From positions 93,467,385-93,531,384 of the forward strand of contig NC_039359.1 in the NCBI RefSeq assembly GCF_003573695.1: a DNA stretch of 64,000 bases. The letters are read 5' to 3'. The notes beneath the pieces are model-generated. The model worked only from the letters and a program-made list of their open reading frames with translations, was not told the origin of the DNA and searched no databases. Positions 12,904 to 26,401 of this stretch are shown piece by piece. Both the position numbers and the translations under genes were made by a program. Source of the DNA: Papaver somniferum. Its lineage: Eukaryota > Streptophyta > Magnoliopsida > Ranunculales > Papaveraceae. Position 1 is the stretch's first letter. The number at the start of each line of letters is the position of its first letter.

Positions 12904-15180
12904 AAAAATTACTTCTAGGAAAAACAAATGCACCGCTGTGGTAATTTCTTTTTAGTTTCGAAAATCAAAATTGAATAGGTCAAGCCTAAACCATGATAGT
13001 AGACGTTCCGTCCCGCTTCGGTCACGAGGAGAGGAAGATGGGTTGATTTTAGGGGAGGGAAGCGAAAAAGTTTTGAGAAAATGACAAAAGTATTGAATTG
13101 TGTGTGTTGGTATTGAAAACTATGAAGAATAATAGAGCTTTTGGGTATGAAAGTTTGCCGTCCTCTTCTGAATAGGCTAAGTAGCCAATTTATATTAGTT
13201 TAGAAACACAATTCCAATCTCGTGAGTACTGGAGGTGGTGAGGTTGTTGAGATATGAATAATATGGAGATGATTGGTATCATGTGAGATAAATTAGGTAA
13301 GTTTATGGAACCCCCTTTTCTCATGAATCCATGATCTCTCCAACCGTTTATAACCGTCACCACAACTCTAACTTTTCAAATGGGGTGCTACCACGCTGCA
13401 TATTGATGTAGACCACCATACCAATACCCTATGAAGAATCCCCCCCATGTGACGTATTTTGATGGTTTTTTGGTTTTTAGCTTAGGCTAGATTTGAGCCA
13501 TATGCCTTGTAGGCATGCAAGATTGTATGTCGCGGAGTTGTTTGTGAGAAACAACTTGGCCATTACCAGTTGAGGCGTGATTGCGAGCCAATGGCCTATC
13601 GAGGCGCCATATGATTTCTTGGCACGTTTGTATATGGTTGAGATGCTATAATTTAGCACTGCATGCTAGTTGCATAAAAGTAGCATAGCATGTTTATATT
13701 TTCTGCTACAACTAAGAAAGAGAGATATTCCAGGCCATAATCTCTATGTGAGATATATGAGTCGTATAGGATCGTGTATATTTGGAATGATATGTTCATG
13801 GCCTACTTGCAACGATAAAATAGCAGGTGGAATATAGTGGCCTATTATGGCGCTGCCATGGCTCGTAGTGGCGTTACGTTTTGGCATATTGGTGTGAAAT
13901 CCGAATATGGACCAATAAACTTGGCCTTAGATGCCACAACTAATATTTTATCTAGCTGGAGATATTGGCGTGGAATGACACGTTATTTTATTGCCGTATT
14001 AGGGTTTGGCACACAATGGCCTCTAATGGCGCGCATGGCTATGCAAGTTGCGGTTTTGTAGCAACTTGGCATGTTTTTCTTTGGCCGCGGTAAATAAGTA
14101 AAGGATGGTGGGTCCATGTCATAACTATGACCTAAAATATATCAAGGGAAACATATGGGGCCGTGATTATATTATTTGGGTCCAAGCTGGCGCGTGGCTT
14201 TGTGCGCAACAAGGCATTCCCAAATCCACCATGCCAAAATTATCGGATCTTTTCCTAGCCATACACTCTTATAACATATGTGCATCGTGGTAGCACATCC
14301 ATGGATGTCTATAGAGGTAGCGCCAATGTATATTTGGCTATAGCTTGGTGCCAGCCAATTATGGCATAAGAATGATGTGAATAGGCCATGACCGAGAATC
14401 AAGGTTTATCCAGAATTCGGCCAAAAATATTAGAATAAGATTCTTATTTTAATAAGGATAGCCTAGTTAGATTTGGAATAGGATTGCGCTAATTATGGGT
14501 AGAGTATGATCCAAGATTGGACTCTTTATTTTAGGCCGTTGATTCTCCATGGCCCCACAAATTATAATGGTTATGCTAGGACTTGGCCACGGCTAGAAAG
14601 ATCCTAAACTGTCGCACGGGCATGCTATGGCCTTGGCCGTGGCCAACTATAGGGAAATAATGACGTGCAGTTGTGCGGCCTTGGCTATGCCTGCCATAGT
14701 GCGTCAACATCACGCGCACATGCTTGGTGAGCCAATGTTGCGCGGTATGCATTGCTGCCTTGGCCTTGGATGCTAAGGAACGTTATTACCGCGCAAGGTA
14801 CGTTATGGCACATGCGATGGCCTTGGACGTAGCTGCCAAGGTGCGTTAATGGCGCGCGGGAATGCGCGACGTATGCTATAGCCTTGGCGTAGCTACCAAG
14901 GTGCGTTAATGGAGATCGGGATTGCTTGGCATATGTTGCAGCCTTGGTTGTAGCTGCCAAGGCGTGTGGGATCACACGACGTATGTTGCAGCCTTGGTTG
15001 TAGCTGCCAAGGCGCGTTAATGGCGCGCGGGATCGCACGGCGTATACCATAGGGTATGCAGTATATGCTATGGGCTTGGATATGCTTAGCTAATGTGCCA
15101 CAATTATTCGGCCATCAATCATGATTTGATTATCATATGTCCATGATCTAGGGTTTGAGTCTGTCGCAACATTCCAGACA
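12904..15180 (-). repeat. Probable LTR of the gypsy element
   Basis: Lies immediately upstream (on the minus strand) of the gypsy gag, has no credible gene, and contains a TATA-like AATATAAATTGG on the minus strand near 13185-13200. On the minus strand the outer edge could be TGTCTGGAATG, beginning at 15180. I could not fix the inner edge or the primer site, so both limits are approximate. Short ORFs at 13837-14402 are chance frames. Confidence 0.45.
14763..15045. repeat. ~61-bp tandem repeats with CCTTGG/CCAAGG stems
   Basis: CCTTGG begins units at 14763, 14821, 14882, 14942 and 14992, giving periods of 58, 61, 60 and 50 bases. Most units contain CCTTGG..GTAGCTGCCAAGG, able to form a short stem, followed by GCGTTAATGG and a GC-rich box. 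The array lies in the presumed U3 of the gypsy LTR. Confidence 0.75.
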
Positions 15181-15481
15181 TAAACTCAAAGTATAATGCT
15201 ATATTCTAGTACCAATTTGAATACGATAACACCGCTATAACATGTTCAAGGAACTCGGCCGTGGGAGTTTACGACTTGAGACGATACTCGATATGGCTAT
15301 GTATTAATATAATATTCTCAGTAGCATATATATATTTTGTACAAGTAGAGACCATATGAAGGATAGTTGTCATCAGCATCAGTGGAAATCCGAGGACAAT
15401 ACTTCTCTATACTAGCGGCCAATTCGTCTAGGAGCTTGTCCAACCAATATGATAAAGTACCAGTAATTAAATACTCTACTC

Positions 15482-15514
<33 letters not shown>

Positions 15515-15699
15515 GTTATGCGACGGTTAAACCGGAGGTTGGATATGCTTTACTGATTCTCTTGCGGAATTTAAATTGTAGATACAAATCTTTAATCATG
15601 AGCTGGGTCAGGGATTTTCATTATGTTTCTGCGAACAAAGACCAATTTACCATGAACGCCCTTGTAAAAAATTCACCATCAACAAATACGCTCCTCAAT
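15181..15699. other. No recognised feature; (TA)n microsatellite
   Basis: I see no homology to neighbouring repeats and no credible gene. An alternating AT run lies at 15483-15508. The ORF across it (15367-15705) translates the run as Ile-Tyr repeats and is a chance frame. Confidence 0.4.
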
Positions 15700-16609
15700 A
15701 ATTAGGGTTTACACATTCCGTGACCTAATTCATTATACTTCACAAGATCACTTAGAAATAATCTAGAGATATCTTGATCTGTCAAATCTAGGATTTATGA
15801 AAAACACCTAGAAACAGGTTCCATAACTATCAAAGAAGATAACTTCCCTGCGCTTTAAGATCCCCAAGTAAAGTGTTTTGGAATCTCACTCTTGTTAGTG
15901 AATAACAAAGACGTGGAAAACAACCTTATGTAACACACACACAATTTTCCAAGGGATAGTTTTTATGGCTACATGAAACCTCTTTTTATAGTGAATGATC
16001 AAGGCCAGGTTGCTTGAAAAGAAAGCTAACTTGTCTAGGAAAGAAAACACCAAGTACTTGACTAAAATATGGCCCTAGTCATGTATTTACAATTTTAGTT
16101 CGTGAACTGTCGCCAAAAGTTCGTGTACAATTTCCTATTCACGAAATCAACCTTAGCCACACATATAAGTGTTGCTTTAATAATTCACTCATAAATTCTT
16201 CATTATAACTTGGAACATTCGCTACAAAATGAGGATATTTCGAGGGACAAAGGTCATTCTCACTAAAGTCTTAGGCTAAAATGTTCTCGAGTGTATACAT
16301 AAATGTATATTTACTGTCAGAGGAATTGCCCCATAGATTAAGCACTTGCTTCGATAGATGGAGAAATACGGTAAAAGTATAATCAAAAGTTTATTAGTAA
16401 GCTTTAATGAAGTTCTCCATAGATGTCTTCGTGAGTTTTCAATCTTCAGTCTTCAATGATAACTTTGATTTCATACTTTACTTCTTAATCACAATCTAGT
16501 TCGAAGCTAAATTTAGTAAACTAAATCAAGAATGCGTTTTGGTATCTAAATTTGAAAACTTACTTGATATACCAATGCCAGTGAGTTCAACCAAGCAATG
16601 CTATAATAA
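15700..16609 (-). repeat. Diverged 3' LTR fragment of older element H
   Basis: The right edge reads GAGTTCAACCAAGCAATGCTATAATA followed by a PPT-like ATCCCACAATGTCAATTTTA. This is the same junction as in A (5064) and B (27276), but much more mutated. The rest shares only patches with the A/B LTR. The element continues to 16662, where element B inserted, and resumes at 42339. Confidence 0.55.
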
Positions 16610-18300
16610 TATCCCACAATGTCAATTTTAGCGACAAAACCATTTTACATATGGGTATTAAGTGAAAAAGCGGGGGTTTAACAACCATACCCAATATTTC
16701 ATTCGGCAATCTGAATAGACGAACTCCAATATACTTTCAAGAGAATCAACTAGACAATCAGACTCAATGTATAGAAAAGTATATCAAAGAGTTTATATCT
16801 CAATTTCTCAATTCAATCTACAATCAGCAAATAGGAATTTGCGAGCCCGATTGAATAAGAGAAATTACTTGAACGGTAACTAAGACTAATGTTCAAGTGG
16901 CAATTTATATCAACAACCAAAGGTTGGATTATCTAATTGATTGATCTTAATGCACAACCTGTGATATTTCCATTATATAACAAAATATAATGCGGAAAAG
17001 AAATAACACAGACACCATAATTTTGTTAACGAAGAAAACCGCAAATGCAAAAAAACCCCGGGAACTAGTCCAACTTTGAACACCACACTACATTAAGCCG
17101 CTACAGACACTAGCCTACTACCAATGAACTTGGGAATGAAATATAGTTGAGCCCTAATCAATCTCATACTGATCAAGGTACAGTTGCGCTCCTTACGTCT
17201 CTGAACCCCAGCATGATTCTACGCAGTTGACTCCCTTAGCTGATCTCACCCACAACCAAGAGTTGCTACGACCCAAAGTCGAAAACTCGATAAACAAATC
17301 TGTCTTACACAGAAAAGTCTATTGGAATAGATAAATCTGTCTTCCAAAGAAATACCTATGAGTTTTGTTCCGTATTTTGATAAATCAAGGTGCACAGGAA
17401 CCAATTGATAATCCGGACTTATATTCCCGAAGAACAACCTAGTATTATCAATCACCTCACAATAGTATAATCGTATGGTAGCGAAACAAGATATTGCTGA
17501 ATCCCAAACGATGAGACGAAGATGTTTGTGACTACTTTTTATCTTGCCTATCAGAGAATGTTGCCTATCGGAGAATAATTCTTGAGAAAACATTAGAGAA
17601 GATAGTACTCAATACAATATAACATGGCAAGATCAAAACACGCAACTACAGAGAAAATAGTTGGGCCTGGCTTCACTATCCAAATGAAGTCTTTAAGTCG
17701 TTAACCTACAGGGTTTCATGAAAAACCTAAGGTTAAAGGAGAATCGACTCTAGTCGCAACTAGTAACACACAGGAGGTGTAGGGATTAGGTTTCACAGTT
17801 GCTAGAGTTCTCTCTTATGTATTTTTCAAATCAAGGTTTGCAATCTTAGTTACCTTGGTAACAAAGCATTCAATATTCACCGTTAGATGAAAACCTGATT
17901 AGATTTAAGCTAATATCTTTCAACCGTTAGATCAAACTTGGCTTGTTATACACAACAGAAATGTACCTTCATTTAGGTTTGAGTAACCGTACCTAAACGT
18001 GTACACTAGGTTGGCTCAACAGTAGTTAACCGAAGTTAGCTATATGAACACTCTCATATCAACCTTATTCATGTTAACCACAACCAATTCAAATGACTCA
18101 AATGAAACTAGTTAAAGAGTTGTTCAATTGCTATATTCTCATAGAAGTATACAAAAACACAGTTGAAGCAAAATCGGTTTGATTCACTTGAATCAATTCA
18201 TGAACATTATAGCCACGGTTTGCAAATAATGTATTCCTTATTATATAAATGTATTAATTCATGAACAAACTTATTTTATAACTTTAACCACTCAAGTATG

Positions 18301-20708
18301 TGATCGCTTTCGTATGCGTCAAAAATAATATTACTTTCTCACTACCCAAAATATAAAATATAATAAGGGCAAGAAAGGATCGTTCCCACAGAGAGGTCTT
18401 GGGTTGTCAATATGTTTCGGTTTCCTATGTAAAACAATTGGGGAATTTTTTGATTTTTATAAACTAAAATAAAGTAGAAGCAAACAAAGAAATAAACACG
18501 CAAATCAAGGATGTGAAATATTGGGTAAAGGTTTCATCTTCAATTGTAAACAAGTATTTGAATTTCTGAATAGAATTCATATTTAATCTCGTTATTATCA
18601 AAAGCCCTAGAATACCTTATTTCAAGAATACTCCGTAAATTTCTTAAGTCATCAACACACACATTAGAGTTGCGTATGTGAATTCTACTTAAAGAATAAC
18701 CTAACGCCTTGCGCTAATTAAGTTCAATTCCTAGGAGCATTAAGTTTCAGAAATAGGCTAATCAATGCAATTGTCACACATTGTGCATGACAATTCGAAC
18801 AAAGGTCAAACTCTACATATGATTACAAGAGCGTATCACTACAAACCGAAACCATATCATGCTACTCGTATTCAAGGTTATCGCTTGATGATAAACCCTA
18901 AAATAGCTATAGATATGGATGTATGTTCAATCAATTCTAGACTCAACCAAACAAACATTCAATAATATTGCAATTCGTCAATCATGCAATTATTGTAAAC
19001 CGTAGAAAATGAACGATGATTGTGAGAGAAAACTAATTCATAAATCAAATAGCATGCTTCCAAAATCCGACTACATCTTTAACCAATAAAAATAAATCAA
19101 GTACTTGTGTTAATGGAGTTCATAACAAAAAGCATAGAAGAAAGCATTATGTTCTAAGCCCTAAAAAACAAAAGTAGAGGTAGAGATTTTTTTTAAAGAA
19201 GAAGTCTCGGATCTCTTATATACTTTATCTTCTCATTCCAGGTTAGCCCGCTGCCACTGAGTCTCTGAGCTCATTAACCAAGCCCAGTCTAAACAGGTTA
19301 AGTCGAAATAGTTGAGCCAACTCACCAGAAAGGAATTCTGGCCGAGTTTTGGCTGTAATCTGATCAATTCCGACCGATTCCAGGCCACTCAAATCCCTTC
19401 TTCCCTGCAGAATTTCATCGTAACATTCATCTAAGGTTCGTTGCTTCACTTCATTCCATTCCCTGTAATGCACAACCTCATTACCATTCTCAATCTCCCA
19501 TAATTACAGCAGCAGCAGCTTAAACTTTGTCCATCCATCTATCTCCAGCTTAACCGAGACCCATATATCTCCAGATGCACCTACAAACCATAACACCATC
19601 CCCTGCAACTCCATCTGTTGTCTGCAACAGCAAACTACCAACATACTTCCACCTTAAGCCAACTACACCTCTTCTTGTAATTCAATACCAGCTGCAACTG
19701 CTTCACATACTCTCTCTTTAATTGCGCTTGACTCATTCAATTATTTCAGCTCAATCTCACCATTTCATGCCTCTTTCTGACTTGCTCAGTTACTTACAAT
19801 TGCAACTACAACTCATAAAACCATTTGCCAACAACCACCATCTGGAATTACAGCCAGCCAATCACAACTACAGCTTCTTCTTCCAGTTCATATCACCACT
19901 TCCCTGCAATTCCTCATTGCCTCGAGCCATTCTCACACAGAATCAAACCACAGCAAACCCCAATTTAATCTCTCGAACCCTTGAATATCAATTTCCAACT
20001 CCTTCATCACCATCTTCTTCTTGACAGCAAACTTCCCCATCTGATTTCATTCTCAGATCCACGAGATTCAACCGACAAAACCCATCTCTTCAACCTTCGC
20101 CATTCATCTCTGAATCCAACAACATCAGATTCTTCTTTTTTACTCTCTAATTCCATCGGTCTTATGTTCATCCCTGTTAATCACCAACCCTAATTCAACT
20201 TCATCGATTCATGATAGCATCGTCTTCTCGATCTCCCTTTTCTCTGAATTTCTGCATCTCTATTGACAAGGAACAATGCCTCCTTTTCTCAATTCCAGAT
20301 GCAAAAGAAATGAATGATGAGAAACTCTTCTCCAGGTTTTAAGGTTGTAATGATTAAAATTGATATTGGCACCCTGCATTCCTGGACAAGGGCTAACCGC
20401 TTCGAACATGGCTTGTCGATTTCAGAAAACCGACAGCCTAATTCTCAGTTCAACTGTCAGTTCTAAGAGACTGATAGTGTAATTTCCTACATAACTCCTT
20501 TTGCATGACCTAGTCTTCTCCAAATATCGCCAATGACTTGACCTCTTTGTGCTTTTCGCTCCAAATGGACGTTTCTCCTTCTTTTGCTCATAATGACTCC
20601 ATTGCATTTAATAAACTCAAAAGCAAACATAAGATACATAATTTACAAGAAAATTAGCAAAGAAAGCATAAACAATAAATATAAATTTAGGTGTTTTAGA
20701 CACCTATA
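18301..20708 (-). repeat. 3' LTR of element C
   Basis: Starts TGATCGCTTTCGTATG and ends GACACCTATA. It aligns end to end with 23994-26401 at the same length (2408 bp). The outer terminus next to the polypurine tract reads TATAGG where the other LTR has TGATAGG. Pyrimidine/CA-rich stretches at 19500-20200 give many chance ORFs, duplicated at 25100-25900. Confidence 0.85.
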
Positions 20709-22010
20709 AAATTCCCCCACACTTAGACTTTTCTAGTCCTCGAGCAAATCAAACAAAACAATTCTAAAACATACATACAACTCCGTGTCGTCGAGGCTAC
20801 GGTCACACTTAGCACGTATAACAAGCCTTTAAACCCCTATGTGTCCCTAGTGGACGATTTTTAGTCTCGTGAAGGTTTACAAGAGGTATACCTACAAAAC
20901 CTACGTTTCTAACTCCTGCCACCTGTGAAAATTTAAGAATCACACTAAATAATTTTATTAATTGGCATACTATAAATGATTACAAGAGGAAGTACCCACT
21001 TTCAAATCCAATTCATAAATTAGTAATATAGCTTCATTCGGAAAGTTGAACACAACCACAATACTCGGAATCGAATCAACCACAATCACATGAAAAGATT
21101 AAGAAGATGGATATAGAAAGTAGATGGTGGCAGACTGTTGACTAAGGTGAACGGTGTTTCCCATATCTGTATGAAGGTCACTGCCAAAACAAACCTAAAA
21201 ATCCTATTGGATTTAGATACTGGTCTGAATTCTAATATCAACACAGCTGGCATATACAAGGGAACCAGCGGTCGAAAAACTTAATTCTAGATCAATTCAC
21301 TGGCATATACAAGGGAACCAGTGATCGATTTTTTTTCAACACAATAATAATATATATTTCTTCTTCCTTTTCTTTTCTTTTTTCAATTTTTTTTTCAAAT
21401 CGACAACATGATTGGATCTTTTGGATCCAAGTGCATGATTCTTGTCAGCAGATTACATGGTAATTCTCATGGATCCTGCATTCCACGCTTGTTTAGGCGA
21501 CGAGACATGGAGAACACACACATATTGCTATCCAAGTGTCATTTTTTTTTATGTACACCGTTTGGTCAAATTGGTCTGGTCTCTTTTTTTTTTCTTGTAG
21601 TAACTCAATCACTCTGTTTCATCCTAGCAGTGATAACAATTCGATGTTGGTGCCCCACCAAATCACTTAGAGAAACAATAAATAAATATGTAAAAATAAA
21701 AAATAGAACGTGATATGGTGACGACTCCGAGATATGGTGACAACTAACATGTTATTTATTTTTATATTTTGTTCGTTTTCATATGAATAGACTCTACTAA
21801 TGGGTTCCTCAACTCCTACAACCACGATGTTTCCATTAGTGTAAGGCACAAGTTTCTAGACTTAGGAGTTTATCATCTTTTTTTTTTTCTTTCTTTTTTT
21901 AGTTTTTCTACTTTTTTTTCTTATAAATACAAGGGAAAACTAACAAGGCTAAAAACTCTATATGAGAACACTCCCCCACACTTAAACTTTACATTTCCCT
22001 CAATGTAAAA
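20709..22010 (-). repeat. Conserved noncoding 3' module of element C
   Basis: Read on the minus strand it matches D 33630-34722 in order: ACATTGAGG with TTTAAGT.TGGGGG; GGTTGTAGGAGTTGAGGAAC; AGAGTCTATTCATA; CACCATATCTCG; two hairpins with CCCTTGTATATG (21298-21323 and 21246-21269); AGATATGGGAAACACCGTTC (21150-21169); the CACTAGGGACACATAGGGG box (20833-20851); and GCTCGAGGACTAG next to the PPT. No ORF is conserved across it, so the conservation is at the nucleic-acid level. Confidence 0.7.
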
Positions 22011-22432
22011 TTTAGTTATTCAAAGTAAAGTTCAAGATGGGAAATCCATAACATAATATATATACACAATAAGAAAATAAAATGCATAATAAAAACTCAT
22101 ACTCCAACTCATAGCTATTTCTGAAAAATAGAGGATAAACACTAAACAAGCTATTTAGTTGGCATCTAATCCCAACTCAGCCAATATACACCTCATCGTC
22201 AAGAAAAAATTCCATCTACTTAGAAAGGCTAGTGTTTATTCTAAATTGTTCAAAAATCTCTTAAAGTTGGAGTTTTGATATGCAAATATCCAAAATAAGA
22301 AAATAAATATAAAAGACTTGAGAAATAAAAAGATAGAGATAGATACACAAAACCAGTGGGTGGCCTCCCATTTAGCGCTTGATTTAAAGTCGTCAGCCCA
22401 ACTTGCAAGACGAATTCTCCATACACCAATAA

Positions 22433-23880
22433 TCAGAAAAGTTGGGGATCCACCCATAACACCTGTTTTGCAAACACTAGCTTCACACACATATTAGTAA
22501 TATAAAATAGAAACGAAGCTATTAAACGATAAAAGTTTCCCCCACACTTATTCTTGTACACATTTGGAAGTGGGTAAGGAATATAGAATTCAGGAACTTC
22601 CACGGTTTCTTGTTCCAAAACCTGCATAGTATGAGAATCAAGTATCTCTAATGGCGGAAATCGAGAAACAAAGTCATTCAACAATATTCTCGAAGCCCAT
22701 ACATTCAAACCAATAAGAGGTAAAGGAGAAGAAATAATATGCAAAGGGTTAGACAAACCTATCACAATCTCTTGTATCACGGAATCCTCTTCATCCTTGA
22801 AAAACTCAAGTGAATTATTCACCTCTTGTATATCATGGTCCTCTATCAAACCTTGCAACCATTCTTCGTCCGTTTCTGCCTTAACCAAAATATCGACATC
22901 AACATCATCATTACAATCATATGCAAGCTCAGTTGGGTCTTCCATAATTTAGATCAAATTGGTTTCATTCTCAACAGACTCCTCTTTGTTGCAAGGTACA
23001 TACTCCACTGCGGATTCAAGTCTCACCATAAGGAACTTTTTAGAACACTCATCACATCATCCTAAAGCTCTACCTTTTGAATAGGTTCTTGATCGTTATA
23101 AAGATCAATGCTCGAGTAAGCTACACTAGTGTCATCATATTCCTTTTCATTTTCACCTTGATTGCAAAAAGACTCCATTGTACACTCCTCGGCGATGTCA
23201 CCATAAATTGGTTCAAGCGATGTATTTTCATAGTCATCGTCACTATCATAGTTAACATAAGATTGGCTACCACTTCCCAAAGATTGGTCTTTCGCATAAT
23301 TTTGCATGTCCTCTTTGTATTCTTCGATGCCTTGTCTTAAATTGGAAACACCTTTTTGAAGCTCTTGGAGTGATCCATCTAAAACTTGAAAATAGCGTTC
23401 CATTTGTTGGTAAAGCTCGTTCGACAAGGAAAAAGTAGAATTACTTACTTCAGTATTGCTAGGCCAATTATCTTCCCTTTGAATGGGTGAATGATCATAA
23501 ATATGATCAGAAATTGGGCCAAACATACTATTAACATATTTGATCGATGAAACTGGCTCCAGGCTTGGTTGTCTACAAACGGACTCCATGCAGACCATAA
23601 ATTGTTACATCTCATCTAACAAACTCGAAGAAATATGAATAGGAGTACAACTATTCTCCCCTTCTTGTGGTTGCTCACTTACATACCTACCATAAGAAGG
23701 TTGATATATATGAGAATAACTCAAGGGGTACGTAGAATATTGACCATAACCAAAGGATTCGTTTTGATTGTATTCCCCGCAAGGGTGATAGTTGTCATAA
23801 TGTTGTTGAGGTTGATAACCGTACCCATTGTTCCAATATGCTCTGTCCATAGAAATTGGTACCTGAAACAAGATTCTCAA
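22433..23880 (-). pseudogene. Broken family-specific ORF of element C
   Basis: Starts with MDRAYWNNGYGYQPQ, a Tyr/Gln-rich N-terminus (start at 23848), and runs in one frame to 23062 with a single stop at 23605-23607. The middle has a probable coiled coil (LYQQMERYFQVLDGSLQEL) and an acidic tail. The frame then shifts; 22945-22433 encodes an acidic part and a C-terminal block with LIGLNVWASRIL, FYRLI and VDPQLF. D shares this block (LGLDICASTIL, FRRLE, EDPQLFRLLL). It is probably a gag-like or accessory protein of the family. There is no zinc knuckle or enzyme motif, and I do not recognise the family. Confidence 0.6.
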
Positions 23881-23970
23881 AACAAGGTTAAAACCAGAAA
23901 ATAAGAAAAACTAAAAACAAACAAAAATAAAAATAAAATAAGAAACCAAAAACAAGTGACAACCGCTGCC

Positions 23971-23988
23971 TCCCCGGCAGCGGCGCCA
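23971..23988 (-). other. Primer binding site of element C (tRNA-Asp type)
   Basis: On the minus strand it reads TGGCGCCGCTGCCGGGGA, one base from the complement of the plant tRNA-Asp 3' end (TGGCGCCGTTGCCGGGG). It is five bases from the LTR edge. The identical 18 bases occur in element D at 31335-31352. Confidence 0.85.
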
Positions 23989-23993
23989 AAATT

Positions 23994-26401
23994 TGATCGT
24001 TGTCGTATGCGTCAAAAATAATATTACTTTCTCACTACTCAAAATATAAAATATAACAAGGGCAAGAAAGGATCGTTCCTACAGAGAGGTCTTGGGTTGT
24101 CAATATGTTTCGGTTTCCTATATAAAACAATGAGGGGATTTTCTGATTTTTATAAACTAAAATAAAGTAGAAGCAAACAAAAAAATAAACACGCAAATCA
24201 AGGATGTGAAATATTGGGTAAAGGTTTCATCTTCAATTGTAAGCAAGTATTTGAATGTATGAATAAAATTCATATTTAATCTCGTTATCATCAAAAGCCC
24301 TAGAATACCTTATTGCAAGAATACTCCGTAAATTTCCTAAGTCATCAACACACACATTAGAGTTGCGTATGTGAATTCTACCTAAAGAATAACCTAACGC
24401 CTTGTGCTAATTAATTTCAATTCGTAGGAGCATTAAGTTTCAGAAATAGGCTAATCAATGCAATTGTCACACATTGCGCATGACAATTCGAACAAAGGTC
24501 AAACTCTACATATGATTACAAGAGTGTATCAATACAAACCGTAATCATAATATGCTACTCGTATTCAAGGTTATCGCTTGATGGTAAACCCTAAAATAGC
24601 TATAGATATGGATGTATGTTCAATCAATTCTAGACTCAACCAAAAAAACATTCAATCATATTGCAATACGTCAATCATGCAATTATTATAAACCGTAGAA
24701 AGTGAACGATGATTGTGAGAGAAAACTAATTCATAAATCAAATAGCATGCTTGCAAAATCCGACTAAATCTTTAACCAATAAAAATAAATCAAGTACTTG
24801 TGTTAATTAAGTTCATAACAAAAAAGCATAGAAGAAAGCATCATGTTCTAAACCCTAGAAAACAAAAGTAGAGGCAGGGTTTTTTTTTTAAAGAAGAAGT
24901 CTCGGCTCTCTTATATACTTTCCCTTCCCATTCCAGGTTAGCCCGCTGCCACTGAGTCTCTGAGCCCATTAACCATCCCAGTCTAAACAGGATAAAACGA
25001 AACAGTTGAGTCAACTCAAAGGAATTCTGGCCGAGTTCTGGCCGTAATCTGATCAATTCCGACCTATTCCAGGCCACTCAAATCCCTTCTTCCCTGCAGA
25101 ATTTCATCCTAACACACATCTAAGGTTCGCTGCTTCACTTCATTCCATTCCCTGTAATGCACAGCCTCATTACCATTCTCAATCTCCCATAGTTGAAGCA
25201 GCAGCAGCTTAAACTTTTTCCATCCATCTATCTCCAACTTAACCGAGACCCATCTATCTCCAGCTGCACCTACAAACCATAACACCAACCCCCGCAACTC
25301 CATCTGTTGTCTGCAACAACAAACCACCAACATACTTCCACCTTAAGCCAACTGCACCTCTTCTTGTAATTCAATACCAGCTACAACTGCTTCACATACT
25401 CTATCTTTAATTGCGCCTGATTCATTCAATTATTTCAGCTCAATCTCACCATTTCATGCCTCTTTCTGAATTGCTCAGTTACTTATAATTGCATCTGCAG
25501 CGCATAAAACCATTTTCCAACAACCACCATATGGAATTATATCCAGCCAATCACAACTACAGCTTCTTCTTCCAGTTCATATCACCACTTCCCTGCAATT
25601 CCTCATTGCCTCGAGCTATTCTCACACATAATCAAACCACCATAAGCAAACCCCAATTTAATCTCTCGAACCCTTGAATATCAATTTCCAACTCCTTCAT
25701 CACCATCTTCTTCTAGACAGCAAACTTCCCCATCTGATTTCATTCTCAGATCCACGAGATTCAACCGAAAAAACCCATCTCTTCGACCTCCGTCATTCAT
25801 CTCTGAATCCAACAATATCAGATTCTTCTTTGTTACTCTCTAATTCCATCGGTCTTATGTTCATCCCTGTAAATCACCAACCCTAATTCATCTTCATCGA
25901 TTCATGATAGCATCGTCTTCTCGATCTCTCTTTTCTCTAAATTTCTGCATCTCTATTGACACAGAACATCGCCTCATTTTCTCAATTCCAGATGTAAAAG
26001 AAATGAATGATTAGAAACTCTTCTCCAGGTTTTAAGGTTGTAATGATTAAAATTGATATTGGCACCTTGCATTCCTGGACAAGGGCTAACGCTTCGAACA
26101 TGGCTTGTCGATTTCAGAAAACCGACAGCCTAATTCTCAGTTTAACTGCCAGTTCTAAGAGAATGACAGTGTAATTTCCTGCATAACCCCTTTTGCATGA
26201 CCTAGTCTGCTCCAAATATCTCCAGTGACTTGACCTCTTTGCGCTTTTCGCTCCAAATGGACGTTTCTCCTTCTTTTGCTCATAATGACTCCATTGCACC
26301 TAATAAACTTAAAAACAAACATAAGATACATAATTTACAATAAAAGTAGGAAAGAAAGCATAAACAATAAATATAAATTTAGGTTTTTTAGACACCTATC
26401 A
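23994..26401 (-). repeat. 5' LTR of element C
   Basis: 2408 bp, beginning on the minus strand TGATAGGTGTCTAAAAA and ending CGACAACGATCA next to the primer site. Near-identical to 18301-20708. The inner edge contains GGATCGTTCC.ACAGAGAGG, a box also found near the termini of the F and G LTRs, so C, F and G look like distant relatives. Confidence 0.85.

Larger units (their letters stand above)
18301..26401 (-). mobile_element. Element C: non-autonomous LTR element, tRNA-Asp primer
   Basis: 8101 bp flanked by GTATG (18296-18300 and 26402-26406). Two 2408-bp LTRs enclose a 3.3-kb interior read on the minus strand: primer site 23971-23988, a broken ORF series 23880-22433, then a noncoding 3' module 22010-20709 ending in a GTGTGGGGGAATTT polypurine tract. 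No protease, reverse transcriptase or integrase motif was found. The primer type and the GCTCGAGGACTAG/TGGGGG signature suggest descent from Ty3/gypsy (Athila/Tat side), an inference. Confidence 0.85.

Noticed and set aside
13837..14402. ORFs in the gypsy LTR
   Set aside because: Trp/Ala-rich chance frames in GC-richer LTR DNA with no matching family.
15367..15705. ORF of 112 codons
   Set aside because: Includes an Ile-Tyr run from a (TA)n microsatellite and matches nothing.
22826..23904. Plus-strand hydrophobic ORFs opposite the C ORF
   Set aside because: Antisense shadows of the broken minus-strand frame.
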